51,480 nucleotides of DNA from an uncultured Colwellia sp. Its GTDB lineage: Bacteria > Pseudomonadota > Gammaproteobacteria > Enterobacterales > Alteromonadaceae. The stretch spans positions 1 through 51,480 of the forward strand of contig CAJXRC010000008.1 in NCBI GenBank assembly GCA_913058405.1, given 5' to 3'. A program made the translations under genes and the position numbers. Below are positions 19,801-27,504 of the stretch, one piece after another; position 1 is the first letter of the stretch, and each line of letters starts with the position of its first letter. Under the pieces are notes generated by a model. The model did not search any database and had not been told where the DNA came from. It worked only from the letters and a program-made list of their open reading frames with translations.

Positions 19801-21450
19801 GTTTCCTTCTGGCTCGGGAGACTCCCGCCCCACTCGTGATTCAACTTGAGCAATATCAAAACCATTGACAGTGACATTGCGGATTCTTAATGTTAGGCGA
19901 TCAGCATTACTATCGGTAGTAGGCAAACTAAATACTACAGGAACAACTGAAAAGGGTTCATCAAAACAAACATGGGTAAATGAGGGATCATCTGCAGTAT
20001 TATTTAAGGTCACTCGCCCTGCCACTAATTCAATCAAGTCACAATCTACGGCATCACGTGTTGTACCATCATAGTTCTTCTTAGCTAGTTGATTGTTATA
20101 AATTACTGATATATTTTTGGCGGTTAATGCTTCATCATAAACAAGAAACTCATCTAGTGGTGCTCTAAATCCTTGTGGGTCAACATCATTAATTTGGTCA
20201 AAGGATGTACCTATGTACTTAAGTGTGCCAGAAGGTGCTCTAGCAAGGGTTTCCTGTAAACCACCGTCGATATACAGTTGTGTTTGTCCTGCAGAATATA
20301 CTAACGTCAAGTGATGCCAGTTATTATCTAAATCGTTAAAAGAGTAATCACCAGACGTTGAACCAGAGTTATTATAAACACCCCATTTCCAATCATCATC
20401 TCTATCAATATATAATAAATCACCGCCACCTTGCATCGCCCCTAAAACAAAAGCGGGGTTACCTGAAGTCGATGTCGGTTTTTTAAACCACGTTGACACA
20501 GAAAAATTAGTAGGTACTGGGACCGAAGTTTCAATATGATGATCTGCGTTTGATATATCAGTAAAACGTTCAATTTGTCCATCAGTATTAGTATTAACAT
20601 TACCAAAAGATTGACCCGAGTAATTTCCCATTTGATCAATTACATCACCGTTTATACCGGTATAAGAACATTCATCAAAACGGTAATTAACAATAGGTGT
20701 AGCGAGAATCAAATCTTCACAGAAATCACCAAAATCAGGTGGAGTATTATCAAAATTAACAATTGATTCAGACCCAAGAGTTATATTCTTAGCACTTATG
20801 CTCCCAGTCACTTCAGAAAATGAATTAAGAGTTACATCTTTTTTGTTATAGATAAAAGCAGAAATTTTTGCTCTTGAAGTTATCTGCACATTTGTATCAA
20901 AATAGAGGAGTAAATTGGCTGAATTACCGTTTATATTAATTTCAGTTTCACTATTTATTTGCACCGTGCCTTTTACAAAGATTCTTACAATGCCTCCATC
21001 TGTAATGATAACTTCATTTAAATTGCCAAGAGAAAAATTTCCCTTGAAAGTGTAATCGCCTGAGGATAGCTCTAAAACAGCTTCAGAATTGGCCGTTAAA
21101 TTATTATAATTACCCGGCGCGAGGGCCAAAGTTTGTTGAAATGAAACAGTAATATTGTTGCCGTCTGGGAAGTTGTTATAGTTTGTACTCTCAGCAGAGT
21201 CTCCTGAGGACGTACAGGCACCACTGTCGCAACTATTTAAACTATTGCCCGAGTTATCATTGATATTATTTTTTGAATCCAAAATATTATCGATACTGTT
21301 TTTTAATTGAGCTTTATTATTAAAAGTAATACTGCCGCTATTATTATTATTCTGTAATCCATCGGTAAAAATAGCAGAACATTCCGCGGCTTCAGCTAAC
21401 CGAAAGATAGAAATTAAAACAACTAACAAAGATAATAAACGTAATATCAT
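16846..21450 (-). CDS. mshQ: MshQ, very large MSHA-locus exported protein with LamG-like domain
   Basis: MshQ is the last gene of MSHA loci; its role is not established, though it is predicted to be exported and possibly pilus- or surface-associated. The 1534-residue protein starts with a signal peptide (about 1-22, ending AEA-AECSAI). Region 30-235 is Asn/Ser-rich with short beta repeats. A LamG/concanavalin-like domain spans about 250-455 (VNYRFDEC, FSVSTWFKKP, WHHLTLVYSAGQTQLYIDG). An H-type-lectin-like segment follows (about 470-580), and the C-terminal half resembles the uncharacterised region typical of MshQ (WLQYDWNDDG, FGRWLLENSYGPE). The start ATG abuts the stop of a broken mshP remnant (TAA then ATG), which supports 21450 as the start. 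The PEP-CTERM gene's terminator upstream probably separates it from the rest of the operon. Confidence 0.88.
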   Translation of the reverse strand: MILRLLSLLVVLISIFRLAEAAECSAIFTDGLQNNNNSGSITFNNKAQLKNSIDNILDSKNNINDNSGNSLNSCDSGACTSSGDSAESTNYNNFPDGNNITVSFQQTLALAPGNYNNLTANSEAVLELSSGDYTFKGNFSLGNLNEVIITDGGIVRIFVKGTVQINSETEININGNSANLLLYFDTNVQITSRAKISAFIYNKKDVTLNSFSEVTGSISAKNITLGSESIVNFDNTPPDFGDFCEDLILATPIVNYRFDECSYTGINGDVIDQMGNYSGQSFGNVNTNTDGQIERFTDISNADHHIETSVPVPTNFSVSTWFKKPTSTSGNPAFVLGAMQGGGDLLYIDRDDDWKWGVYNNSGSTSGDYSFNDLDNNWHHLTLVYSAGQTQLYIDGGLQETLARAPSGTLKYIGTSFDQINDVDPQGFRAPLDEFLVYDEALTAKNISVIYNNQLAKKNYDGTTRDAVDCDLIELVAGRVTLNNTADDPSFTHVCFDEPFSVVPVVFSLPTTDSNADRLTLRIRNVTVNGFDIAQVESRVGRESPEPEGNLPQTIDFLAIVEGDYDLDGGAKMRVSSLNTKTFQGREFSGNSRGWDTISTADLGFSQSPAIIASIQTMNNEPNNNHSSGPFPYSEPFLATTIRSVNNNSFQMALERGETNSGTITNNETIGYIAITPGFDGQLTNDITYESFRSDNNVRGINTCRVVELDDYNSNPLVIASQNTRAGSDGGWLKRCSITATNVGFSIVEDGDRDMDTNHINERAGGLALGGTFKDFTNSCTGPIIDHYQIEHNGNGLTCAPETVTIKACTNDVCSPLSNVSVSLDFQTDSVTQEALSFVGSTTVSLSQTTADTLTLGVINESISSISPTVCVGGNPNLCDIVFADTGFRFFENVETNPIPTQVSAKPSNTLKIQAIEKNPDTGACQAAFIDTTAIEMAATCVDPIACAGSQVAINNLITTDDITTINKDSALSYSSVNLDFSDDTVNSAEFIFTYPDAGKVQLHARYNISDENGDPSGNYMLGSSNEFVVRPFGFFIDVVGNPKAETAAGTKFIAAGEEFSTVLKAVQWQADNDTDLSNNPITKNFGNEQAPETAKISPNMVLPDASTMPISGVLGNLTNLTFDTFSAGSNAEQGIATNDDMTYSEVGIISFSANLTDNSYLGADDVVGSEPYVGRFIPDHFVQIIEDDNQGSLTANHDNNHPLTCNMLDWVYTGQLTSNEGTIRYLIEPVLTITAHNSDGVKTVNYIGDFAKLLNVDNETVTSKNKITFTGPSTAGLPLIGNVNGTGVIVTASGGVLTYQLPEQHHFVYIRNSASEVAPFNADFELPLSEFIDSDDVTFKPSSGGTDYFQNPHFYQLGATPPDVSAFDNTVEVRFGRWLLENSYGPETSQLPVTMVIQHFDGSSFITNDKESCLVPTVGDKEIPSGAIGDAGLNLWDYRLVDNISDDSLSPSDTDASFADENESFVSGLYRWLLFSAPGASNVGSLELEYQVPPWLQYDWNDDGSFTNNPTSTLTFGIYRGNDRIIYQREISR

Positions 21451-21731
21451 TTACAAGCTCCTCGCTTCAACTTGAATAGTAGGTCGCCTAACAACGTCTT
21501 TACTATTACTGACTAGTGCTGAACTGGCACATTTTCCTGTACTAGTTAAACGATAGAACTTCTCATCTGCATCGGGGTGTCTTGAAATCATGCCCATAAA
21601 AAGTCACCTAAAATAGTCAATATAATCATAACAAGTAGGGTTAGCACTAGAGTACTACCCTGCTGGCTAATTATGCTAAGTACACTGGAGGGAGCTTTAT
21701 TTTTAGGAAATGGTAAGAGAGGATTAGACAT
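21451..21731 (-). pseudogene. mshP: Degenerate, internally deleted mshP copy
   Basis: Two short reading frames together resemble the ends of MshP. The first (21731 to 21588, 47 codons) starts MSNPLLPFPK and contains ISQQGSTLVLTLLVMIILTILG, like the QRGSALVLALFIIVVTTLLG membrane segment of the intact mshP, then hits TGA. The second (21597 to 21451, +1 shifted, 48 codons) ends FYRLTSTGKC...RRPTIQVEARSL, like YYTIVSTGQC...SRTIEIRARSL at the C-terminus of the intact copy. The pilin middle is missing. Its stop is immediately followed by the mshQ ATG, so this is probably the original mshP position, now decayed after duplication. Re-use of the second frame as a 48-residue peptide cannot be excluded. 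Confidence 0.8.
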
Positions 21732-21834
21732 ATTGGCGTTAATGCTTTAATTCATATGGCAGAAGTTAATACAAAGGTAACGCTAAGCACTTATTTTTGC
21801 AATATAAAGACTAATTAACATTGAATTTTTGACA

Positions 21835-21862
21835 ATAAAAAGCCCCGAAATAACGAGGCTTA
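21835..21862 (-). terminator. Intrinsic terminator of the PEP-CTERM gene
   Basis: On the - strand, AAGCCTCG-TTATTT-CGGGGCTTTTTAT forms a 7-8 bp stem (one G-U pair) with a six-base loop and a T-run. It lies about 45 bp after the PEP-CTERM stop codon and would stop transcription before the mshP remnant and mshQ. Confidence 0.88.
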
Positions 21863-21904
21863 GCGTGAACTTTATATTATGCTTCTTTTAAAAGAAATAC
21901 CAAG

Positions 21905-22492
21905 TTAACTAAGTAATTTTTTTCTACTAGCTAAGGTGATCAAACCGAATGCAAAAATCATGAGAATAGAAGGTTCAGGAATAAGAGTAGGATCATTAGT
22001 TTTTCTTACATAAAAGGTTTCGAATCCTTCATATAGGCTAACCATAAAATGATTAGGATCAGTCAATTCACTTCTCAAAGCATCAGGACCAAAATTATCA
22101 TCATCTACATGTTCAAATGTAGAGTTAAAAAACTGAGCTGATTGAATTATATCGCCATTATCTGCAGTGAAGTCAGCCAAAGTTAGTTCTGTTTTCAGAA
22201 TATTAAGTAAACTTTCATCTGCAAATAGCCAGTTTTTTTGTAATTCTGGTGCATATAAAGTATTTCCACCAAAAATTTCGACATTAACAGGCGAAACCCA
22301 TGCCCAATCATAGCCTTTATAATTGATGTAATTAACATCTAACAAATCATCGGTAAGATGATCTTCTGCATTACTAAAATCACGGTCATCTAACTCTGTT
22401 TGAGTTAAGTTAGTTATTAACGTCGCTTGAGAAAGTGACGAAAAAGCAATGCTTATAAAAAATATCAATGCAGTGACTGCAAATTTATTCAT
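21905..22492 (-). CDS. PEP-CTERM sorting-signal protein of unknown function
   Basis: The 195-residue product has an N-terminal signal peptide (about 1-23, FAVTALIFFISIAFSSLSQA) and a C-terminal PEP-CTERM tail: IPEPSILMIFAFGLITLASRKKLLS, with Pro-Glu-Pro at about 172-174, a hydrophobic helix and a basic end. Such tails are recognised by exosortase systems that process exported, often polysaccharide-associated proteins; the exosortase is not in this window. The body is acidic and not recognised, with no cysteine outside the signal region. It sits between mshP and the mshP remnant/mshQ, where MSHA loci normally have nothing, has its own 164 bp upstream spacer and a terminator, so it looks like a separate unit inserted in the locus. 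Confidence 0.88.
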   Translation of the reverse strand: MNKFAVTALIFFISIAFSSLSQATLITNLTQTELDDRDFSNAEDHLTDDLLDVNYINYKGYDWAWVSPVNVEIFGGNTLYAPELQKNWLFADESLLNILKTELTLADFTADNGDIIQSAQFFNSTFEHVDDDNFGPDALRSELTDPNHFMVSLYEGFETFYVRKTNDPTLIPEPSILMIFAFGLITLASRKKLLS

Positions 22493-22656
22493 GTAAAACT
22501 CCGAAAAATTGGAAAAGACTATACAACATAATCACTAAAAGCATAATTCGAGCCAATAAATAATTAATCTTATTTTTCATGAATTTAAAATATAAAAAAT
22601 TAAGGTATGATAACAATTGTAAAAAAAACAGACACTATATATCCGAAAAACAATGG

Positions 22657-23112
22657 CTATAAACTTCTAGCTCTAATTTCAATTGTTCTTGAGGTGAAAA
22701 TTTCCGATACGGTGCATTGACCAGTACTAACGATTGTATAATAAGCAACCTCATCAACGGTAGGGCCTAAGGTGCAGATCACATCTGAAGCTGTGCAATT
22801 TTCTAAGCCTTCAACAGTAGAAAAGCTATAATCTTCGGAACCGAGACATTGACCAGGAGTAGGAGATGCAGGGGGTGTACTAGTATTCAGAGGAAACACC
22901 TCACTCAGTTTTCTTTGCGCCCCCGCTTGAGCGGCTTGATAAGCTCTAGTTCCAACAACTTCATAAACAATTGTTTCAGAGTTAGCGCTAATCATACGAA
23001 CAAGCGCTGTTCCTAACAAAGTAGTCACAACTATAATGAAAAGAGCAAGCACCAGTGCACTGCCTCTTTGCTCATTTGGTGCTTTCAATTTTATTGATAA
23101 TTTATGGAACAT
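22657..23112 (-). CDS. mshP: MshP minor pilin-like protein
   Basis: MshP is a minor pilin-like MSHA protein, comparable to PilX/GspK in lacking Glu5. The 151-residue product begins MFHKLSIKLKAPNEQRG, followed by the helix SALVLALFIIVVTTLLGTALVRMI and the MshP-typical GTRAYQAAQAGAQRKLSEVF. Four cysteines (GQCLG, ENCTASDVIC, TGQCTV) suggest disulfides after export. Its start overlaps mshO by 11 bases, which fits the C-D-O-P operon. A second, broken copy lies next to mshQ. Confidence 0.93.
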   Translation of the reverse strand: MFHKLSIKLKAPNEQRGSALVLALFIIVVTTLLGTALVRMISANSETIVYEVVGTRAYQAAQAGAQRKLSEVFPLNTSTPPASPTPGQCLGSEDYSFSTVEGLENCTASDVICTLGPTVDEVAYYTIVSTGQCTVSEIFTSRTIEIRARSL

Positions 23113-23851
23113 TTAACACCTGTATTTCATTATTGAAGGTTACTTGTTCATTATTTTTTTCAAACCTGAAATGTGCTTGTACCATAGCATTACGCTGCAA
23201 AGTCGCAGGCTGAATCTCAAACGGGCCCGTATTAACTATATCTTCTGCCATCAAAATATTATTTCTTGTTAGGTCTCCACTAATTAAACAATACTCAATC
23301 GGTTCATTTATATTTATAAAATATAGCCTTTGAGTAGGTGAGTCTTCTGAAAATTGAACACTATTTTCTAAAGTTATTACTCGTTCATCATTTGGAGGGC
23401 TAATACTGCTAACACCGAAAACTTTATCATTGCTACCGTATACATCTTCAGGATTTAATGGATAAACAACGACGCTCCAATTAATATCAGAGGTTTCACC
23501 GAACGTTTCATCAAACTCGATAATATTAATCGTATTACTATTACCTTCAGGTGCTACTGGGATGTTTGTGTAAGTAGTGCTTTCAATGATAGGAGTAAAC
23601 TCTAAACATCGATTTAAGTTTGTAAGCCTTAGACTATTAGGCAGTGAATTTCGAATATCTCTGTTTAAGCGTTCAATAGCAAAGCGTGCTGAGGACACTA
23701 ACTGATCTCTGGCGGTTGCTTCAGTGTAAATTTGTGTCGAAAGTGAAACGAAGGTACTAATTCCCGCAGCAAGCACACCTAAAATAATAATAACGACTAT
23801 CATTTCAATCAAGGTGAAGCCCAATAATTTCTTTCGCATTCGCTGCTTCAT
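23102..23851 (-). CDS. mshO: MshO minor pilin
   Basis: MshO is a minor pseudopilin/pilin expected to sit near the pilus tip or to initiate assembly, in the manner of PilW/GspJ. The 249-residue protein has a class III signal KKLLG cleaved before FTLIEMIVVIIILGVLAAGISTFV with Glu5 present, followed by the conserved QIYTEATARDQLVSSARFAIERLNRDIRNSLPNSLRL. It overlaps mshD by one base and mshP by 11, which indicates tight coupling. Confidence 0.95.
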   Translation of the reverse strand: MKQRMRKKLLGFTLIEMIVVIIILGVLAAGISTFVSLSTQIYTEATARDQLVSSARFAIERLNRDIRNSLPNSLRLTNLNRCLEFTPIIESTTYTNIPVAPEGNSNTINIIEFDETFGETSDINWSVVVYPLNPEDVYGSNDKVFGVSSISPPNDERVITLENSVQFSEDSPTQRLYFININEPIEYCLISGDLTRNNILMAEDIVNTGPFEIQPATLQRNAMVQAHFRFEKNNEQVTFNNEIQVLNVP

Positions 23852-24399
23852 CAGAAATTCGCTCGATAAGTTGAAAAGTTCATTGAAAAGTCTGTCGGCG
23901 TGGTAATGGTTACGGTAATTAGTTTCGCTGTTGATATATCATTTGGAAAACTTCCATCATAATTAGCATCATTGCGAACGGTAATCCTCATTGAATAACC
24001 GATATATAAATCTATTATTATTCCTTGTGAGTTCTCAATCTCTCCTGCAGAGTACACCAAGCCATTATAGTCATCTACATCATTAAAAGTTGCTCTCGTT
24101 TCTGCGCCCTCAGACCCCATAGTGGTAGAACAAGGTATTGCATTTTCTCCACAGCGTACCCGGCCACCCGCCATGTCTGAATTATTATCAAAGGCTTTGT
24201 TTTGAATTTCATTGAGTACCGACTGTGCTAATTCTGCTGCCTTTACTTGGTGTAATTGGTCAGCACTTTGCTGTGCAACAGGATAAATAAGTGTGGTGAG
24301 TATAGAGAAAGATATCGCTAAAACAACCATACCTACAATAGTCTCTATTAACGTGAAACCTTTTTGATATGAGTGATTTAAATAGTGACTAAATTGCAT
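23851..24399 (-). CDS. mshD: MshD minor pilin
   Basis: MshD is a minor pilin of the MSHA apparatus. The 182-residue product has the prepilin motif YQKG-FTLIETIVGMVVLAISFSIL at about 13-36, with Glu5, then the MshD-like QQSADQLHQVKAAELAQSVLNEIQNKAFDNNSD. A CGENAIPC cysteine pair suits an exported fold. It overlaps mshC by 11 bases and mshO by one. Confidence 0.94.
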   Translation of the reverse strand: MQFSHYLNHSYQKGFTLIETIVGMVVLAISFSILTTLIYPVAQQSADQLHQVKAAELAQSVLNEIQNKAFDNNSDMAGGRVRCGENAIPCSTTMGSEGAETRATFNDVDDYNGLVYSAGEIENSQGIIIDLYIGYSMRITVRNDANYDGSFPNDISTAKLITVTITTPTDFSMNFSTYRANF

Positions 24400-24916
24400 G
24401 AATATAGCCTTCTGAATTTATAAGAATCTGTGGTGAGTTTTCCCCATTTACAGTTATGGTTATTCCACAAATATTTATAGGTGTGCAACTGACAGGTTTT
24501 CCCAATGAAGAAAATGAAAAGCTGGTTAAACCTTCAGAAAGTGTAAAAAAAACACTGTGTTTACTATCAACTCTTACCGTTGTCGTATCTCCTGAGAAAC
24601 CTACTCTACATACACCTGTGATATTAGGGTCAGTATTTGTAGCTTGTAAACCCAGGACTGAAGGGTTTGTTTCTATTTGAATATTCAGACAAGTACTATC
24701 ATTCGTTTGTTGCATTGAACGTAGCTGAATTGCTCTTAATTTAGTGATTAACTCATCACGATAAGTAAATTCTTCGAAACCGTTTGAGGTAAAAAATTTT
24801 GGTAACACGGTTACCGACATTATTGATATCAGGATAATAACAACAATTAATTCTATCAAGGTAAAGCCATTTTGAGCACTAGCTTTATTTAGCTCATTTT
24901 TATTCATTAAAGACAT
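24389..24916 (-). CDS. mshC: MshC minor pilin
   Basis: MshC is a GspH/FimT-like minor pilin. The 175-residue form has the prepilin motif AQNG-FTLIELIVVIILISIMSVTVLPKFF, followed by EEFTYRDELITKLRAIQLRSMQQTNDSTC, as in other MshC proteins. An in-frame ATG at 24907 overlaps the stop of the preceding pilin gene (TAATG) and is an equally good start, giving 172 residues. It follows the second mshA gene directly. Confidence 0.94.
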   Translation of the reverse strand: MSLMNKNELNKASAQNGFTLIELIVVIILISIMSVTVLPKFFTSNGFEEFTYRDELITKLRAIQLRSMQQTNDSTCLNIQIETNPSVLGLQATNTDPNITGVCRVGFSGDTTTVRVDSKHSVFFTLSEGLTSFSFSSLGKPVSCTPINICGITITVNGENSPQILINSEGYIHAI

Positions 24917-25416
24917 TCATTAACTTTAATGGTTGGGCTTAGGCCAACATCTGTTGGTGAAATATAATACGCAATGCAATCATCGTTGATGCTAGTTGGT
25001 TTTTCATTTGCCTTTAGATAAACGACAAAAGTAGTAAAATTTGTACCTATCTTAGTATACGCATAATAACTATCATCATTCTCAGTATCAAGTTCTAACA
25101 GTCGTTGAAATTGCTCATAAATACCAATGGGATAACCGTATACAACTAATAACTCGCCATCATCGGTAAAACCGCCACCATCACCAATATTCACTGAGTT
25201 TGTAATGCCGAATGGTTTTTTATGATTGCCTTTAACTATAGATTTTCCATAAACAAGCGCTGAAGCACCTTGCATTGCTGCTTGAACCCCGTGCAAGGTT
25301 GAAGTTTGTGCATCTGCTTTTAAGTTTATGAATTTAGGTGCCGCTGTCACAGCTAAAATGCCTAAAATAACAATAACTACAACTAATTCAATTAAGGTAA
25401 AGCCCTTATTATTCAT
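24907..25416 (-). CDS. MshA-like pilin, second paralogue
   Basis: This 169-residue prepilin starts MNNKG-FTLIELVVVIVILGILAVTAAPKFINLKADAQ, almost identical over the first 35 mature residues to MshA at 27505-28038. The globular part is diverged (LVYGKSIVKGNHKKPFG, YGYPIGIYEQFQRLLEL) but keeps the MshA landmarks: the YGYP motif and two C-terminal cysteines (DDCIAYY and NECL). It heads the mshC-D-O-P group and is separated from the other mshA by the oppositely oriented OTase gene. It may be a second major pilin, an alternative subunit or a minor one; relative expression is unknown. Confidence 0.9.
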   Translation of the reverse strand: MNNKGFTLIELVVVIVILGILAVTAAPKFINLKADAQTSTLHGVQAAMQGASALVYGKSIVKGNHKKPFGITNSVNIGDGGGFTDDGELLVVYGYPIGIYEQFQRLLELDTENDDSYYAYTKIGTNFTTFVVYLKANEKPTSINDDCIAYYISPTDVGLSPTIKVNECL

Positions 25417-25550
25417 CCTGTATCTCTATTTTATTTCACATGCTATGAGTGTAAATAACGAATTTAGTATCAACAAACTTATTACCAAAAATATAACTAA
25501 TATCTTACAACACTTTAGCTATAGATTGTATACTCAATCACCGTCTTTTA

Positions 25551-27275
25551 TTGCCAGCATTGATTTTGACTTTATTACCTTATTTTAAATTTTTTCTTGT
25601 CCTTTACTTCCTCGTGGGCATGCACATTATTTTGGATACCCCTGGTGGGGTGGGCTTATATTTATCCTATAATATTATTGCTTGGCTGATCACCTCAATC
25701 CTTATTGCCTTGGGATTTTGGCAGGTTACTCTTAACAAAAAAATTTACTATAGCAAAATGCTGTTATGGCTAAGTTTAGGTTGTGTTTGTTTAATCATTC
25801 CTATTTTTTATCACTTTGAATTTACCGACCACGCCATTCCACGAGTTTTAGCTTTGATAGGTGGTTTACTCTTTCTTTTTTCTCTTTATCAATTCCAATT
25901 ATCAAAACTCGAAGCATTACGCTTACTTGTCATTATTCTGTTAGCTGTTGTTATTGAAGCCAGTTTTGGTTTAGTACAATTCTTTTTGTTCGAGGAGGGT
26001 GATTGGGGTGGTTATATTGTAGGTAGCAGTCGACCACACGGTGTATTCTTGCAACCGAATGTTATGGCGAGCTTTATGGCAACCGGTCTGGCTATAGCAC
26101 TATTTCTCTCCATCCAGAAAAGACTATTTAATAATACACTGGCCGTTAAATATCTTATCCTGTTCAGTCTATTTTCTACGAGTTTTGTACTTATTTTACT
26201 GCAATCACGCACTGGTTTTGTAGCTGCAATAGCAGCTATTTTACTCACAGTACCTTACCTGTATCACATTTGTAAAAAACAATTAGTTATTAACTTTGCC
26301 ATAGTCGCGATTGGAGCAATAAGTGCAATTATTTGCCTTGAGAACTCTGATACACCCATTCGTGGCCAGCAAGTTTATGAAAATGTTGGCGCTCGTGATG
26401 CCCAATTCATCGTCAGTTTAGATATGATCAAAGAAAAACCGTTACTTGGTTACGGTTATGGAGGGTTTGAACGTAGCTTCATAGACCACTTCAATAAATA
26501 TGCTATTGAAACCCCTGATATAGGCAATACTGTTACTCGACTATCCCACCCGCATAATGAAGTACTTTTTTGGGTTGTTGAAGGTGGTATTGTGGCTTTA
26601 TTTGCTTTTATATTGTTCACCATAGGTTATATCACTACTTGGCTCAAAGTCCCCTACCGACTAGGCTTAGCATTATTAACCTTAATATTTCCAATTCTCT
26701 TACATAGCCAATTAGAGTTCCCTTTTTATAGTTCGGTCAGTCATTGGTTGGTATTTTTGATTATGCTTTGGTTGGTCGATCGATACACTTTAGCTGATAA
26801 TGCCGAGTCCACCTTTATCGCTTGTCCACAAACATTTCTAATTCGATTCGTTGCCCTATTTATTCCCACTATTTTTGTACCATTTTTACTTACTAGCTTA
26901 CATACCGCGCATATTTTAGTTGCGCATGAAAAAAATCCAACGAACCCTAAAGCCTTTGAGCGATTAAGTAACATAGTTAACCCCATCGCATGGCTAGGTA
27001 GATTAGATGCTGCAGTTTATTCACACACTCTCATCAAAGGGTTAAATGATAAAGATGTGAATAAACTTGAGAAATACCTAACTTGGGCTTTAAAACGTCT
27101 TAAGCATACACCTAGAGAAAGCCTTTACGAAAATAGTTTGTTAGTTTTAAAGATCTTAGGGAGAAATGAAGCCTATAAATTATTATTGGAGGAGGCTGAA
27201 ATAACTTTTCCACAACACTTAAATTGGCACAGTAGTATTTTGCAAGAAAATAAAAGTAATGGATTTAATAAGTAA
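25551..27275 (+). CDS. PglL/Wzy_C-family O-oligosaccharyltransferase, probable pilin glycosylase
   Basis: This is a polytopic inner-membrane protein of about 574 residues with around ten hydrophobic helices and a C-terminal periplasmic segment. Its N-terminus (FLVGMHIILDTPGGVGLYLSYN) has the GMH..PGG.GL signature of PglL-type bacterial O-OTases. The Wzy_C-like loop contains RPHGVFLQPNVMASFMATGLA, LLQSRTGFVA, LLGYGYGGFE and RLSHPHNEVLFWVVEGGI, where the catalytic His/Arg residues of the family are found. Such enzymes transfer lipid-linked glycans to serines of pilins. It lies between two mshA genes on the opposite strand, hence the pilin substrate inference. The start is uncertain: TTG at 25551 keeps the first helix but has no clear ribosome site; ATG 25620 would truncate it. 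It is not a lipid A-core ligase by this signature, though glycan source genes are absent here. Confidence 0.87.
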   Translation: MPALILTLLPYFKFFLVLYFLVGMHIILDTPGGVGLYLSYNIIAWLITSILIALGFWQVTLNKKIYYSKMLLWLSLGCVCLIIPIFYHFEFTDHAIPRVLALIGGLLFLFSLYQFQLSKLEALRLLVIILLAVVIEASFGLVQFFLFEEGDWGGYIVGSSRPHGVFLQPNVMASFMATGLAIALFLSIQKRLFNNTLAVKYLILFSLFSTSFVLILLQSRTGFVAAIAAILLTVPYLYHICKKQLVINFAIVAIGAISAIICLENSDTPIRGQQVYENVGARDAQFIVSLDMIKEKPLLGYGYGGFERSFIDHFNKYAIETPDIGNTVTRLSHPHNEVLFWVVEGGIVALFAFILFTIGYITTWLKVPYRLGLALLTLIFPILLHSQLEFPFYSSVSHWLVFLIMLWLVDRYTLADNAESTFIACPQTFLIRFVALFIPTIFVPFLLTSLHTAHILVAHEKNPTNPKAFERLSNIVNPIAWLGRLDAAVYSHTLIKGLNDKDVNKLEKYLTWALKRLKHTPRESLYENSLLVLKILGRNEAYKLLLEEAEITFPQHLNWHSSILQENKSNGFNK

Positions 27276-27455
27276 GGGAAAAGTCCGCGTTAATGCCACT
27301 TTTATAAGATAAATGTCAGCAACCTATACTGTTTTCCCCCGAATATCCGATTTATACTTTAATTTTTCGGTAATAAGTTAATTTCTCTAGTTAACCTGTG
27401 ACACTGTTTTGCACTCATTTATTAGGTTGCTATGATGAGCGGTAAATTCAGACAT

Positions 27456-27486
27456 AAAAAAGGAGAGCATAGCTCTCCTTTTTTCT
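27456..27486. terminator. Bidirectional terminator between OTase gene and mshA
   Basis: AAAAAAGGAGAGC-AT-AGCTCTCCTTTTTT: an 8 bp GC-rich stem (GGAGAGC/GCTCTCC with flanking A/T pairs) has A-runs on one side and T-runs on the other. It lies between the 3' ends of the + strand OTase gene and the - strand mshA, so it ends the mshI-to-mshA transcript. Confidence 0.92.
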
Positions 27487-27504
27487 AGCTTAACAATCTA
27501 AGCA

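Noticed and set aside
17000-21400. Several 60-80 codon frames on both strands inside mshQ
   Set aside because: They are short, overlap a single continuous gene with signal peptide and domains, and look like chance frames in AT-rich DNA.
21451-21597. Independent 48-residue small gene before mshQ
   Set aside because: Its sequence aligns with the MshP C-terminus and the preceding frame with the MshP N-terminus, so a pseudogene explains it better.
25328-25588. 86-codon + strand frame over the second mshA
   Set aside because: It is antisense to the pilin N-terminus and translates as its shadow; no ribosome site or family resemblance.
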